64,000 nt of DNA, taken from contig NZ_JABBFR010000005.1 of NCBI RefSeq assembly GCF_018494065.1, forward strand, positions 108,949 to 172,948, in the 5' to 3' direction. Position numbers and translations under genes: made by a program. The notes under the pieces are model-generated. The model ran no database searches. It was not told where the DNA came from and saw only the letters and a program-made list of their open reading frames with translations. Shown piece after piece: positions 1-10,728 of the stretch (position 1 is its first letter; each line of letters begins with the position of its first letter). The stretch comes from Rosenbergiella gaditana (lineage in GTDB: Bacteria > Pseudomonadota > Gammaproteobacteria > Enterobacterales > Enterobacteriaceae).

Positions 1-1
1 A

Positions 2-67
2 AGTCTGGGGGGGGTTGTTGAAGCCTATGAAATGGTTGCTCAGCGTCTTGGTGTAACCTTAGATTAA
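2..67 (+). CDS. purC: purC 3' end (SAICAR synthetase C-terminus)
   Basis: Only the last 21 codons are inside the window. They read to a TAA at 65-67 and end in EAYEMVAQRLGVTLD, which resembles the C-terminus of phosphoribosylaminoimidazole-succinocarboxamide synthase of de novo purine synthesis. In E. coli purC lies directly upstream of ypfJ in the same orientation, which is the arrangement here. The call rests on this short tail plus gene order; the rest of the enzyme is outside the window. Confidence 0.75.
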   Translation, partial: SLGGVVEAYEMVAQRLGVTLD

Positions 68-76
68 TGACTTATT

Positions 77-110
77 GCACTCGCTAACTTATAGCGAGTG
101 CTGTCTTACC
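77..110 (+). terminator. Hairpin after purC
   Basis: A perfect 10-bp inverted repeat (GCACTCGCTA at 77-86, TAGCGAGTGC at 92-101) with a 5-nt loop lies just after the purC stop. The tail is only moderately T-rich, so this is a probable rather than a strong intrinsic terminator. Confidence 0.6.
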
Positions 111-211
111 CATTCGTTATCCTGCAGCAACTTTAGTTTTTCTACTGGTTATCTCCGCGTACTGCGATTACTATTTATCATTATACGATAATCGAGATGG
201 AGAGGTGTGCT

Positions 212-1084
212 ATGCGTTGGCAAGGACGTAGAGAGAGTGACAATGTTGAAGACCGTCGTGGCGATAGTTCAACGCCGACTGGCGGTGGATCAGGTTTTCG
301 CATTCCAGCAGGTAAGGGCGGGATTGTACTCTTAATCGTGGTTGTGGTAGCAGGCTACTATGGTTACGACTTAACACCCCTCCTCGGTGGTGGTGGCGGG
401 CAAAGCACCTCTGTGAGCCAGTCGCACACGCCCGCACCACAAAGTAGTGATGATGCGCAAGCTGCTAAATTCACCTCAGTGATCCTCGCTTCGACCGAGG
501 ATACATGGAGCGAAATTTTTCAAAAAATGGGTAAGCAATACCAAGCCCCGAAATTAGTGATGTACCGTAACGCTACCCGAACTGGCTGCGGAACGGGTCA
601 ATCAGTAATGGGGCCTTTCTACTGTCCCGCCGATAAAACAGTCTATATCGATCTCTCTTTCTATGATGAGATGAAGAACAAGCTGGGTGCGGACGGAGAT
701 TTTGCACAAGGTTATGTGGTCGCCCACGAAGTCGGCCACCACGTTCAAAATCTTCTCGGGATTGAAAGCAAGGTTCGTCAACAAATGCAGCAAGGCTCGC
801 AGAGCGATGCTAACCACCTCTCAGTTAAGTTAGAACTTCAAGCAGACTGCTTTGCTGGGGTATGGGGCCATTACATGCAGCAAAAAGAGGTGCTTGAAAC
901 GGGCGATCTACAAGAAGCGTTAAACGCTGCACAAGCGATTGGTGATGACAAGCTACAACAGCAAAGCCAAGGACGTGTTGTGCCAGACAGCTTTACTCAT
1001 GGAACATCGCAGCAACGTTACAGTTGGTTTAAACGTGGATTTGACAGTGGCGAACCGGGCCAATGTAATACTTTCGCAGGATAG
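212..1084 (+). CDS. ypfJ: YpfJ neutral zinc metallopeptidase-like membrane protein
   Basis: 290-residue protein of the YpfJ (putative neutral zinc metallopeptidase) family. It has a cytoplasmic N-terminus rich in charged residues ([16 protein letters not shown]), one membrane segment around residues 33-47, then an extracytoplasmic domain with the zinc-binding HEVGHH motif near residue 175 and a second conserved block [12 protein letters not shown]. An ATG at 212 is preferred over the upstream ATG at 197 because it matches the family N-terminus and has a purine-rich ribosome site (GGAGAGG) just before it. The substrate is unknown. It sits between purC and tmcA as in E. coli. Confidence 0.9.
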   Translation: MRWQGRRESDNVEDRRGDSSTPTGGGSGFRIPAGKGGIVLLIVVVVAGYYGYDLTPLLGGGGGQSTSVSQSHTPAPQSSDDAQAAKFTSVILASTEDTWSEIFQKMGKQYQAPKLVMYRNATRTGCGTGQSVMGPFYCPADKTVYIDLSFYDEMKNKLGADGDFAQGYVVAHEVGHHVQNLLGIESKVRQQMQQGSQSDANHLSVKLELQADCFAGVWGHYMQQKEVLETGDLQEALNAAQAIGDDKLQQQSQGRVVPDSFTHGTSQQRYSWFKRGFDSGEPGQCNTFAG

Positions 1085-1089
1085 TTAAC

Positions 1090-3042
1090 GTGCAGTCTGC
1101 GTTTATCGCTGAACAAATGCGTCGCAAGGGGTTGCGGCGCATTTGTGTTATAAGCGGTTCAGAGCCGTTTCGCGACAGGGCGACTCTACAGTGGCAATCG
1201 GCGTATCCTGGTGACTGGCTACGCGTTGCGACAGCGGCCACAGGCCATGCTGACGAGTATCTCGCCCTGCGTGCGCAGCAGTTTCTCGGTCAGGAATGGC
1301 TGCATGCCATTTACGATGCGTCGCAAGGTCTTCATCTAGAGACGCTCGCGGCGCTGGCGGGCACCTTAGTGGCAGGCAGTTGGCTTGTTCTACTGTTACC
1401 TCAATCCTCTGCACAACAGCCGCTGATCGACGTCGATAGCCTGCGTTGGGCCGAGTGCGAACACCCGATTGCAACACCGATCTTTTATCGCCATCTTTGG
1501 CGTCAACTACTCAGCGATACTTCCCATCTCATCTGGCGTGAGGGCGAGCCAGCACCATACGACTCACCGTTAACGATGCCCGATTGGACGCCGCAAGGTG
1601 GGCAATCGCAACAAGCGATTATTGATGAGTTACGACGGTTACCCGCTGGCAACTACAGTGTGACGGCCCCACGGGGCCGCGGAAAATCCGCCTTAGGGGG
1701 GATGTTAGCCGCCTTAGAACCTCCTTGCCTGATCACGGGACCTGCAAAAGTGGCGACTGCTGTGATGGCGCGTCATGCGGGAGAGCACTACCATTTTCAG
1801 GCGCCTGACGCCATCTTAGCGGCAGAAGATACAGGAACGTGGCAGTGGCTGATTATCGATGAAGCGGCATCGCTACCGACCCCCCAGCTACAAGCCTTGA
1901 TCGCCCGCTTTCCTCGGTGTTTATTACTGACAACGACGGAAGGGTACGAAGGTACCGGACAGGGTTTTTTATTGAAGTTTGGTACATCGGGAGCGATGAC
2001 GAAGCATTATACATTGACGACCCCACAGCGCTATTCGGCTCGCGATCCACTGGAAAGCTTTATCGAACGATTATTGGTGTTACGCGATCTTCCCGCATCG
2101 GTTGCGAAACAATCCCCCGAGCTGTGCCTACGCGTGTATCAGCCAGAAGATTGGCAGCAGCACCCTATGTTAGCTACTGCGACATTTCAACTGTTACAAT
2201 CCGCGCACTATCGCACGACCCCTATTGATTTACGCCGTATGATGGATGCTCCACAGTGCGGTTACTGGCAAATGGTCGACGATGAGTGCTGTTATGGCGC
2301 GTTGGGGTGGGTAGATGAAGGCGAGCAATCCGTCGAACTTGCCCAGGCAGTGTGGCGTGGTGAAAGACGCCCTCGGGGTAACCTAGTGGCTCAGTCATTA
2401 GCCGCCCATAGCCGATTTCCGCAAGCAATGGTATTGGCTAGCCGACGTATTAGCCGTATTGCGGTGAGTGAGTCGCTGCGCCGTGAAGGGGTTGGTCGGC
2501 GCCTGGTCAACGCCTTATTGCAAAACAGCCAAGATAAGGATTTTATTTCTGTCAGCTTTGGTTATACGCCAGAACTGTGGCAATTTTGGCAGCGTTGTGG
2601 TTTTCAGCTGGTGAGAATGGGGACTCAACGTGAAGCGAGCAGTGGATGTTATGCTGCAATGGCGATCGCTCCGCTTACCGAGGCAGGCCAGCAGTTATGT
2701 GCACAGGCCGTGGCCCATTTTCAGCGAGACTGGCCGATCCAGCAAGCGCGTTACTCGCCAGAGCTCTCGCTAAGTGAACAATCCAGTGTAGATCCCTTAT
2801 TTTCTCCAGACGATTATCAGGAACTGGTTGGGTTCGCGCAAGCACATCGCCCGTTAAGTGTAAGTTTTCCTGCACTCTGGCGGGCGCGGCAATGCTATCC
2901 CCACTTACTGTGTGGGCAATCTTTACAGCATTGTTTACACTCTCCACAGCTTCCCGCTGGCTGGAGTCGTAAACAGTGGCTGGTACAATTACGCCGTGAA
3001 ACGGCAGCATTTTTAACACTTTTACCTGAGTGGTCACCTTAA
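1090..3042 (+). CDS. tmcA: tRNA(Met) cytidine acetyltransferase TmcA
   Basis: 650-residue enzyme that makes N4-acetylcytidine at the wobble position of elongator tRNA-Met, using acetyl-CoA and ATP. Domains in order: N-terminal DUF1726-like region, an ATPase/helicase-like module with Walker A (PRGRGKSAL, about residue 195) and Walker B (LIIDEAASLP, about residue 255), then a GNAT domain (SRRISRIAVS...REGVGRRLV, about residues 455-480) and a C-terminal tRNA-binding region. Translation starts at a GTG five bases after the ypfJ stop, so the two are probably cotranscribed. Length is close to the 671 residues of the E. coli protein. Confidence 0.93.
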   Translation: MQSAFIAEQMRRKGLRRICVISGSEPFRDRATLQWQSAYPGDWLRVATAATGHADEYLALRAQQFLGQEWLHAIYDASQGLHLETLAALAGTLVAGSWLVLLLPQSSAQQPLIDVDSLRWAECEHPIATPIFYRHLWRQLLSDTSHLIWREGEPAPYDSPLTMPDWTPQGGQSQQAIIDELRRLPAGNYSVTAPRGRGKSALGGMLAALEPPCLITGPAKVATAVMARHAGEHYHFQAPDAILAAEDTGTWQWLIIDEAASLPTPQLQALIARFPRCLLLTTTEGYEGTGQGFLLKFGTSGAMTKHYTLTTPQRYSARDPLESFIERLLVLRDLPASVAKQSPELCLRVYQPEDWQQHPMLATATFQLLQSAHYRTTPIDLRRMMDAPQCGYWQMVDDECCYGALGWVDEGEQSVELAQAVWRGERRPRGNLVAQSLAAHSRFPQAMVLASRRISRIAVSESLRREGVGRRLVNALLQNSQDKDFISVSFGYTPELWQFWQRCGFQLVRMGTQREASSGCYAAMAIAPLTEAGQQLCAQAVAHFQRDWPIQQARYSPELSLSEQSSVDPLFSPDDYQELVGFAQAHRPLSVSFPALWRARQCYPHLLCGQSLQHCLHSPQLPAGWSRKQWLVQLRRETAAFLTLLPEWSP

Positions 3043-3076
3043 ATGACTCAGGTTTACCGGTAGTGAGAGGTTATTT

Positions 3077-3781
3077 ATGGCACATATCGATTATGTAATG
3101 GTTCAACAAGGAAGCGGACCCCAACCACAACTTTTTGTGTTATTCCATCGAAGCGGTGATGACCCCCGTTCTATGGCTGAAATTGGTCAATGGTTTGCCA
3201 AAGATTTTCCTGCCGCCTTTGTGGTGTCAGTAGGGGCGCCGATTCCACTGGCACAGGGAGGCAGTGCTTGGTTTATTGATGAAGAACCTGCGGCTTCGAC
3301 CACAAAGACACAACAGAAAATCGATCAAATTATGCCGTTGTTTACGCAAACGATCCGTGAATGCCAAAAACAGTGTGGAGTTAGCCCAGAGGCCACGGCA
3401 TTAATTGGATTTTCGCAAGGCAGCATGATGATCCTCGAAGCGCTGAAAACTGATGAATTACTGGCAGGGCGTGCCATTATTTTTAGTGGCCGCTATAACA
3501 GCGCCCCGGAAGTGGCCTCCCTGAACACGACCATTCACCTGATCCATGGTGATGATGACGAGCAGATCCCATTAATTCATGCGGTGAATGCCGAGCAGTG
3601 GCTAAATGAAGCGGGGGGAGATGTAACGCTTGATATCATCGATGAATTACCCCATGCCATTGATGAGCAGGGCATTGCAATCGCGTTAAAGCATTTAAAA
3701 GAGACCATCCCACAGCGTTATTTTGATCAAGTCTCGCAAGGGGAAGCGCCAGATAACGACGATGTGATCCCAATGATCTAA
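3077..3781 (+). CDS. ypfH: YpfH carboxylesterase-like hydrolase
   Basis: 234-residue cytosolic alpha/beta hydrolase. The nucleophile elbow is GFSQGS near residue 116; a plausible acid follows in HGDDDEQIP and a catalytic histidine in ELPHAID near residue 195. The family has esterase activity on short acyl esters in E. coli. It follows tmcA with a 34-bp gap and keeps the E. coli order tmcA-ypfH. A small C-rich hairpin (CTGCGG/CCGCAG at 3792-3808) separates it from the convergent ypfN. Confidence 0.9.
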   Translation: MAHIDYVMVQQGSGPQPQLFVLFHRSGDDPRSMAEIGQWFAKDFPAAFVVSVGAPIPLAQGGSAWFIDEEPAASTTKTQQKIDQIMPLFTQTIRECQKQCGVSPEATALIGFSQGSMMILEALKTDELLAGRAIIFSGRYNSAPEVASLNTTIHLIHGDDDEQIPLIHAVNAEQWLNEAGGDVTLDIIDELPHAIDEQGIAIALKHLKETIPQRYFDQVSQGEAPDNDDVIPMI

Positions 3782-3823
3782 CGAAAATGGACTGCGGTTA
3801 TTCCGCAGCCCAACGATGATGGC

Positions 3824-4015
3824 CTATTTTTTCTTCGGCCAATCATCCTCTTCGTCATCCCACTTATCGTTAAAATCACGATGAGGCGGTAATTTGGGTT
3901 TGTTATCTAAGTATTTTTTGACATCAACGCGTTTTAAATCCTTATACACATTGACCAATAATCCTACCATAAACAGGATGATTAATATCCACCAATGCTC
4001 TTTTACCCATTCCAT
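3824..4015 (-). CDS. ypfN: YpfN small membrane protein
   Basis: 63-residue protein with one N-terminal membrane helix (residues 8-23, [17 protein letters not shown]) and a charged cytoplasmic tail rich in D, E and K. This is the UPF0370/YpfN family; function unknown. It lies ten bases downstream of dapE on the same strand, so it is probably translated from the dapE transcript. Confidence 0.85.
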   Translation of the reverse strand: MEWVKEHWWILIILFMVGLLVNVYKDLKRVDVKKYLDNKPKLPPHRDFNDKWDDEEDDWPKKK

Positions 4016-4025
4016 ATACGGCTCC

Positions 4026-5153
4026 TTAGGTCAGCAGTAACTGCATAATCCGTTGATACATTCGGCTTAGTGTTTGTAGATCCGCCGCACTAACACATTC
4101 ATTAATTTTATGAATAGTGGCATTGACCGGTCCTAACTCAACCACTTGAGTTCCCATTCTGGCAATAAAACGTCCATCAGAGGTTCCCCCATTGGTGAGT
4201 AACTCTGGTTTAATTTCATTATAGTGCTGAACCGCGTCGATAACAGCATCAACGAGAGCGCCTTTTGGGGTAAGGAAGGGTTGACCGGATAAATTCCACT
4301 CCAAGGTGTAGCGAAGTTGGTGGCGATCAAGCAGGCTGGCGACGGCTTCGCGAATTTGCTGGTCGGTTAATTCGGTACTAAAACGGAAATTGAATTGCAC
4401 GAATAAGTCGCCCGGGATCACGTTATTACTACCCGTACCGGCCTGAATATTGGCGATTTGCATACTGGTCGGCGGGAAAAATTCATTTCCTTGATCCCAT
4501 TCAGTTGCCGCTAATTCCTGTAGTGCAGGGAGCGCACGATGAACAGGGTTATCCGCAAGGTGAGGATACGCGACATGTCCTTGTACGCCATGCACGATCA
4601 AGTTCGCGGTGATCGACCCACGGCGGCCGTTTTTGACGACATCGCCGACGCGCTCAGTACTTGAGGGTTCACCCACTAAGCAGTACTCCACGCGCTCTTG
4701 TCGTGCCATCAATTGCTCAACGACTTTAACCGTACCATTGATACCACTTGCCTCTTCGTCGGAGGTGATCAAAAAGGCGAGCCGTCCCGTATGGTGAGGA
4801 TGTTGCTCAACGAAGCGTTCAGCCGCCACCACCATGGCGGCTAAGGAGCCTTTCATATCGGCCGCACCGCGGCCAAAAAGTAGGCCATCACGGATAGCGG
4901 GTTCGAAAGGAGGGTTAATCCAGTGGCGTTCATCGCCCACGGGTACGACGTCGGTATGACCCGCAAAAGCTAGAGTTTGGCCTTGACCACGGGTAGCCCA
5001 GAAATTCTGGGTGTCGCCAAAATTCATGGGTTCGATATGAAAGCCAATCGCTTTAAGTCGAGAAATCAATAACGTTTGGCAGCCCGCATCGTCGGGGCTT
5101 AATGACGGGAAGCGAATAAGTTGTTGGGCAAGCTCGATAACCGGGCAAAACAT
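4026..5153 (-). CDS. dapE: Succinyl-diaminopimelate desuccinylase DapE
   Basis: 375-residue zinc peptidase-family (M20) enzyme that removes succinate from N-succinyl-LL-diaminopimelate in lysine and peptidoglycan precursor synthesis. Metal and catalytic motifs visible: AGHTDVVP (His/Asp), [10 protein letters not shown], and the catalytic Glu pair in TSDEEAS. The start is set at the ATG giving [11 protein letters not shown], which aligns with the E. coli start; an in-frame extension to 5219 overlaps yffB and is not needed. It begins one base after the yffB stop, so the two form an operon. Confidence 0.95.
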   Translation of the reverse strand: MFCPVIELAQQLIRFPSLSPDDAGCQTLLISRLKAIGFHIEPMNFGDTQNFWATRGQGQTLAFAGHTDVVPVGDERHWINPPFEPAIRDGLLFGRGAADMKGSLAAMVVAAERFVEQHPHHTGRLAFLITSDEEASGINGTVKVVEQLMARQERVEYCLVGEPSSTERVGDVVKNGRRGSITANLIVHGVQGHVAYPHLADNPVHRALPALQELAATEWDQGNEFFPPTSMQIANIQAGTGSNNVIPGDLFVQFNFRFSTELTDQQIREAVASLLDRHQLRYTLEWNLSGQPFLTPKGALVDAVIDAVQHYNEIKPELLTNGGTSDGRFIARMGTQVVELGPVNATIHKINECVSAADLQTLSRMYQRIMQLLLT

Positions 5154-5154
5154 A

Positions 5155-5535
5155 TTAGTGATCTCCTTGGATAAAGGTTGACCACACGGCGGTATCAAAA
5201 CCCACCAACATCTCTCCATCAGCCCTTACTAGCACAGGGCGTTTAATGACAGCAGGGTGCTCAAGCATGATCTGACGGGCCGCCGCCGGGTCGCTAGCAC
5301 TCTGCTTTTGCTCGTCAGAGAGCGTACGCCAAGTGGTGCCACGCGTGTTAAGCAATGCCTTGGTGCCTAGACCTTGGATCAGTTGATCCAGCAAGGTTTC
5401 GTCTAGGCCCTGTTGGCGGAAATCATGGTAAGTGGTAACGATATGATTTTCAGAGAGGTATTTGCGTGCTTTTCTTACAGTGTCACAGGTTTTAATGCCA
5501 TAGAGGGTAAGGGTCGGCGCGGTTACTTGAGTCAT
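5155..5535 (-). CDS. yffB: YffB, ArsC/Spx-family protein
   Basis: 126-residue thioredoxin-fold protein of the ArsC/Spx family, first gene of a yffB-dapE-ypfN unit. The N-terminal motif [12 protein letters not shown] carries the single conserved cysteine; the RPVLVRADG stretch near residue 100 is typical of the family. E. coli YffB binds glutathione; true arsenate reduction is not established. Same position relative to dapE as in E. coli. Confidence 0.88.
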   Translation of the reverse strand: MTQVTAPTLTLYGIKTCDTVRKARKYLSENHIVTTYHDFRQQGLDETLLDQLIQGLGTKALLNTRGTTWRTLSDEQKQSASDPAAARQIMLEHPAVIKRPVLVRADGEMLVGFDTAVWSTFIQGDH

Positions 5536-5910
5536 GAGACAGTACTACCTAATTATTAAGTCAAAAGATCACGGTTAATCAAGGATAATGCCGGATTTAG
5601 CCAGCATTATCTACCCTTCTGCAAGGTTGATAACAATTATCGCTGGGGGTTTTGACGCCAGTAGGTGAACTGTGAACAATATCATGAATTTATATAATCC
5701 TTCTTCGAAATAAAAAGAGTTATATATCAATGTGATAATCCTTATTTTAGGGAAAAAGGCAAACGTTAACGTAGATTAATTCTTTACAGGGCTTTACCAA
5801 TTCAATGACTTACAGGTAGGATTCATCACCCTCTAGATAAATTCGCCAATTTTTACCTGTGCTAATGCGCTAGAGGGGATTTGCTGTAGAAGTGGACAAA
5901 CAGGAAACCT
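5536..5910. other. Divergent promoter region yffB/ansP
   Basis: 375 bp without a credible gene. It must contain the promoters for the yffB-dapE-ypfN unit (minus) and ansP (plus). It is AT-rich around 5690-5760. The only site I can name is a PurR/LacI-family-like half palindrome listed separately; no small RNA or ORF was recognised. Confidence 0.6.
5757..5772 (+). promoter_or_regulatory. PurR-like operator upstream of ansP
   Basis: AGGCAAACGTTAACGT matches the remembered PurR consensus ANGCAAACGNTTNCNT at all defined positions but one. It lies about 140 bp upstream of the ansP start. Purine control of an asparagine permease is not something I know to be established, so this is a motif match only. 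Confidence 0.3.
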
Positions 5911-7380
5911 ATGAAAAATACAAAAAAAACAGCGGCTGATTTACAGCACGCCAGACGTAAGTGGTTAAACTCCCATGACTCCGGATATCGTAAGGAGATG
6001 GGAAACCGTCAAGTACAGATGATAGCAATTGGCGGAGCTATTGGTACCGGGCTTTTTCTCGGCGCAGGGGCTCGTTTACAACTCGCAGGTCCAGCCCTAG
6101 CCTTAGTCTATTTGGTCTGTGGCATCTTCTCATTTTTTATCTTACGTGCATTGGGAGAGCTCGTTCTGCATCGTCCTTCAAGCGGCAGTTTCGTTTCCTA
6201 CGCGCGTGAATTTATGGGTGAGAAAGCTTCTTATGTCGCAGGCTGGATGTACTTCGTAAACTGGGCGATGACTGGCATCGTGGATATCACCGCCGTCGCG
6301 CTCTATATGCACTATTGGGGAGCCTTTGGCGATATCCCACAATGGGTGATTGCATTAGGGGCGCTAGCGATTGTGGGTACCATGAATATGGTCGGGGTCA
6401 AATGGTTTGCGGAGATGGAGTTTTGGTTCTCGTTAATCAAGGTTTTGGCTATCGTAATCTTCTTAGTGGTTGGAGTGGTATTCTTAGGAAGCGGTAAAGC
6501 ACTTGACGGTAGCACGACAGGTTTTCATTTAATCTCAGATAACGGAGGCTTTTTCCCACATGGGATAATGGCTGCCTTTGTTTTGGTGCAAGGGGTGGTG
6601 TTCGCCTTTGCCTCAATAGAGTTAGTGGGTACCGCAGCAGGGGAATGTAAAAATCCTAAAATCATGGTCCCCAAAGCGATTAATAGCGTGATCTGGCGAA
6701 TTGGTCTGTTCTATGTCGGATCAGTAGTGTTACTCGTTCTGTTACTTCCTTGGAATGCTTATCAAGCGGGTCAAAGTCCTTTCGTGACCTTCTTTAGTAA
6801 ACTAGGTGTACCGTATATCGGAAGTATCATGAATATCGTCGTATTGACGGCGGCATTATCGAGCCTCAACTCTGGACTGTACTCCACCGGACGGATCTTG
6901 CGTTCAATGTCGATGGGCGGTTCAGCACCACGCTTTATGTCGAAAATGAGTCGCCAGCAGGTGCCTTATGCCGGGATTTTAGCCACGATTGTGATCTATA
7001 TCTTTGGGGTGGTACTGAACTATTATGTCCCAAGCCAAGTATTCGAAATCGTTCTAAACTTTGCATCCTTAGGGATTATCTGCTCGTGGGCGTTTATCGT
7101 GCTGTGCCAACTTCGTTTACGTAAAGCGATTCGTGAAGGTAAAGCTGAAGATGTCTCCTTCAAGCTACCGGGCGCTCCTTTTACATCCTGGTTAACCTTG
7201 TTGTTCTTAGCCAGTGTGTTGGTGCTAATGGCATTTGATTATCCTAACGGAACCTACACTATTGCCTCAGTACCACTGATTATTATTCTGTTGATCATTG
7301 GCTGGTTTGGTGTGCGTAAGCGAGTTCACGAAGTCTCGTTACGTGAGCAGCAGCATATGTCAGCGCATCACGAAGAATAG
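5911..7380 (+). CDS. ansP: L-asparagine permease AnsP
   Basis: 489-residue amino acid/proton symporter of the APC family with about 12 membrane helices. Very close to E. coli AnsP throughout: the first helix motif GGAIGTGLFLGAG, then GPALALVYL, the block ELVLHRPSSGSFVSYA and FEIVLNFASLGI. The N-terminus (RRKWLNSHDSGYRKEMGNRQVQ) is also family-like. A good ribosome site (CAGGAAAC) precedes the ATG. Transcribed alone, ending in a strong terminator. Confidence 0.93.
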   Translation: MKNTKKTAADLQHARRKWLNSHDSGYRKEMGNRQVQMIAIGGAIGTGLFLGAGARLQLAGPALALVYLVCGIFSFFILRALGELVLHRPSSGSFVSYAREFMGEKASYVAGWMYFVNWAMTGIVDITAVALYMHYWGAFGDIPQWVIALGALAIVGTMNMVGVKWFAEMEFWFSLIKVLAIVIFLVVGVVFLGSGKALDGSTTGFHLISDNGGFFPHGIMAAFVLVQGVVFAFASIELVGTAAGECKNPKIMVPKAINSVIWRIGLFYVGSVVLLVLLLPWNAYQAGQSPFVTFFSKLGVPYIGSIMNIVVLTAALSSLNSGLYSTGRILRSMSMGGSAPRFMSKMSRQQVPYAGILATIVIYIFGVVLNYYVPSQVFEIVLNFASLGIICSWAFIVLCQLRLRKAIREGKAEDVSFKLPGAPFTSWLTLLFLASVLVLMAFDYPNGTYTIASVPLIIILLIIGWFGVRKRVHEVSLREQQHMSAHHEE

Positions 7381-7420
7381 TGGTGAGAGGGGATGATCCC
7401 TTGCCAGTAAGAGAAGTTGA

Positions 7421-7452
7421 ACGGTGTCGTCTTGTACGACACCGTTTTTTTT
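7421..7452 (+). terminator. Intrinsic terminator of ansP
   Basis: Perfect 10-bp stem (ACGGTGTCGT at 7421-7430, ACGACACCGT at 7436-7445) with a 5-nt loop and a run of eight T on the plus strand. Classical Rho-independent terminator, 40 bp after the ansP stop. Confidence 0.92.
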
Positions 7453-7460
7453 ACGTAAGA

Positions 7461-8618
7461 TTAGCGGTTATTGACTAAGGCCGTGACTAACTGGTTAGCA
7501 CCTTGGCTCATCGGGGTGAAATGGCTACCTGGTGCACGGGCAACAGCAATAAAGACACCGACATTACTGCGTGGATCCATAACAATATAGGTCATGAACC
7601 CACCCCCACCCCCGGTTTTTTCAACCAGAGCTGGCTGGCTTCCTACCGCATTCATATGCACCCAGCCTAGCCCTAGCCCACTAGCAGGGCCTGCGACATC
7701 CATACCATTCATTCGTACTAGCTGGCTACGCGGATAAACGACGCGCTGCAAAGTGCTGGCCAGCGGCGAGCGAGGTTTGATTGAACTGGAAAGAAATTGT
7801 TGCATCCAGCGTTCCATATCATCCGCGGTCGAATACAGTCCACCACTACCGATCGCGGCGAGTGTATTGTTACAAGGGCTTGCGTGGTCGCGCGGAATAA
7901 TTAGCCGCCGACACTGATCAGGAGAGGGGGTAAAGGTTGTATCTTTCATACCCAGTGGGCGTGTAATCAACGATTGCACTAACTGCGGATAGGGCTTGCC
8001 ACTGGCGCGCGATAGCGCATCGGCCAAATAATCGAATCCTAAATTTGAATAGGCCGCGACTGTACCGGGGATCGATTTCAATTTGGCATGCTGTAGCCAC
8101 TGCCAGCGTGTTGATTTTTCTGGCCAGACAAAGACAGGGCGATTTGCACGTCCGCCCGGCATTTCGCGAGGAAGCCCCGCAGTGTGTGTGGCAAGATTTT
8201 GTAACTTAATGGTGTAGCCCCGAAAAGACGGTACTGTCATGCCTTTAGGCGAATATTTGCTCAAGGGATCTGAAAGCTTCACGGCTCCCTGTTGGTCTAA
8301 TTTGACTAAGGTTTCACTGGTAAAGAGTTTACTGATAGACGCTAGACGAAAGAGGCTCTCTTTCGTCGGGCGAACACCGCTTCCCCGGCGTGTTTCTCCT
8401 GCACTGGTAAAGTAGTGCTGGTTCCCATCAATGACCACCATCGTCATACTGGCGGCAGCGGTTTGTTGATAAATCTGTTGTGCATAGCGCTGTACGATAT
8501 CGGCGCTAACTTGCGGAGCCACTCTCGGGGCAGCAAAGCTGGTACTGGTTGCAGAGATAAGGAGCGTCGCAACGAGGGGTAAAGTCAGTTTTTTCAAGGG
8601 AGAGAGATCCATACACAT
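7461..8618 (-). CDS. ampH: D-alanyl-D-alanine carboxypeptidase/endopeptidase AmpH
   Basis: About 386-residue periplasmic class-C beta-lactamase-fold penicillin-binding protein that trims peptidoglycan peptides. Signal peptide at the N-terminus (about residues 8-30, LTLPLVATLLISATS...FAA). Active-site motifs: SISK (Ser-x-x-Lys) near residue 95, YSNLG (Tyr-x-Asn) near 190, KTGGGGG (Lys-Thr-Gly) near 340; the TPSPDQCRRL block is shared with E. coli AmpH. Start is ambiguous: ATG at 8618 or 8612, neither with a strong ribosome site; the TTG at 8624 is least likely. Confidence 0.9.
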   Translation of the reverse strand: MCMDLSPLKKLTLPLVATLLISATSTSFAAPRVAPQVSADIVQRYAQQIYQQTAAASMTMVVIDGNQHYFTSAGETRRGSGVRPTKESLFRLASISKLFTSETLVKLDQQGAVKLSDPLSKYSPKGMTVPSFRGYTIKLQNLATHTAGLPREMPGGRANRPVFVWPEKSTRWQWLQHAKLKSIPGTVAAYSNLGFDYLADALSRASGKPYPQLVQSLITRPLGMKDTTFTPSPDQCRRLIIPRDHASPCNNTLAAIGSGGLYSTADDMERWMQQFLSSSIKPRSPLASTLQRVVYPRSQLVRMNGMDVAGPASGLGLGWVHMNAVGSQPALVEKTGGGGGFMTYIVMDPRSNVGVFIAVARAPGSHFTPMSQGANQLVTALVNNR

Positions 8619-8745
8619 GGGCAAAAAGTAATTGATGATAATAGCTGTTTTACACTGCGCTTATTAGAAAAAGGATGAATTATTATGTTTCTTTTTATAA
8701 GCAACGATGTGATTTGACTCGGTATGTTACGCCGAGTCATCAACA

Positions 8746-9657
<912 letters not shown>

Positions 9658-9691
9658 CTATTTCTACAACCTTCGTTGAACATTAAGTGAA

Positions 9692-10555
9692 TCAACTGAC
9701 TCGGCGGCTACGACGTTGTTGTTCATTATAAAAATTGACGATACCACCAGAAATCGCCCCAGCAATTTTTTTACGAAAAGCGGTGGTACCTAGCAGTCGT
9801 TCCTCACCTGGATTAGTAATAAACGAGGTTTCTACTAGTACAGAGGGGATAGAGGGGGACTTTAATACTGCAAAGGCTGCTTGCTCAGTATGTTGGCTGT
9901 GTAGATGGTGCACCGGACGAATGGTGTCTAAGACGTGTTTACCCAGTGTCAGGCTATTTTTAATAGTATCGGTTTGGACTAAGTCGAATAAAATTTGCTG
10001 TAGATATTGGTCTTTTTGCTGAACTTTTAGACCACCTACCGCATCGGCAGCATTCTCACGATCTGAAAGGTAGCGAGCCATCGCGCTGCTTGCACCGCGG
10101 TTAGATAAGGCAAACACTGATGCCCCACGCGCTGTCGGATCGGTATAGCCGTCGGCATGTATTGACATAAAGAGTGACGCTCCATGCTGAGAAGCGATTT
10201 CGACACGTTGATAAAGTGGAATAAAGTGATCACTGTCACGAGTTAACCGTGCTTCGATATGCGGGTGGCTGCTTAATAATTGACGTACCGTGTTGGCAAT
10301 TTCCAGCACGACATGCTTTTCCATCGAGCCTTCTTCACCGACTGCACCAGAGTCGATGCCCCCGTGGCCGGGATCGAGCATTACAATAAATTTACCCGAA
10401 TGACTCTTTTTTGCTGCCGAATGATGTTGACGAGACACCGAAATCCGCGACTCTTCGGCCAATACTGCACGCGGTGACAGCACCGCCAGCGCGAGACCAG
10501 AAAAGAGTAATTGGCGGCGATTGACTAATTGTTTCAGAGAGGCCAATTTTTTCAT
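9692..10555 (-). CDS. amiA: N-acetylmuramoyl-L-alanine amidase AmiA
   Basis: 287-residue periplasmic zinc amidase (Amidase_3) that cleaves the glycan-peptide bond during cell separation. The N-terminus carries a twin-arginine signal (NRRQLLFSGLALAVL), so export is by Tat. Zinc ligands are visible in DPGHGGIDSGA and SIHADG; the catalytic Glu is in VETSFITNP near the C-terminus. An autoinhibitory helix region (residues about 150-195) is present as in AmiA of E. coli. First gene of amiA-hemF. Confidence 0.94.
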   Translation of the reverse strand: MKKLASLKQLVNRRQLLFSGLALAVLSPRAVLAEESRISVSRQHHSAAKKSHSGKFIVMLDPGHGGIDSGAVGEEGSMEKHVVLEIANTVRQLLSSHPHIEARLTRDSDHFIPLYQRVEIASQHGASLFMSIHADGYTDPTARGASVFALSNRGASSAMARYLSDRENAADAVGGLKVQQKDQYLQQILFDLVQTDTIKNSLTLGKHVLDTIRPVHHLHSQHTEQAAFAVLKSPSIPSVLVETSFITNPGEERLLGTTAFRKKIAGAISGGIVNFYNEQQRRSRRVS

Positions 10556-10728
10556 TAGATTCAGATCCGTGAAGAGTTAATGAGAATTACTATTACTAAT
10601 CAGGTTATATAATAACATTAGCGATATTGCTAACATTGAAATATTTCAGCCTTTTACTGAGTATTGCCTTTTCTAACACCCTTACTCAGACGCATAATAG
10701 TTCGTTTCCACCAAGGGGAGGCCAATAA

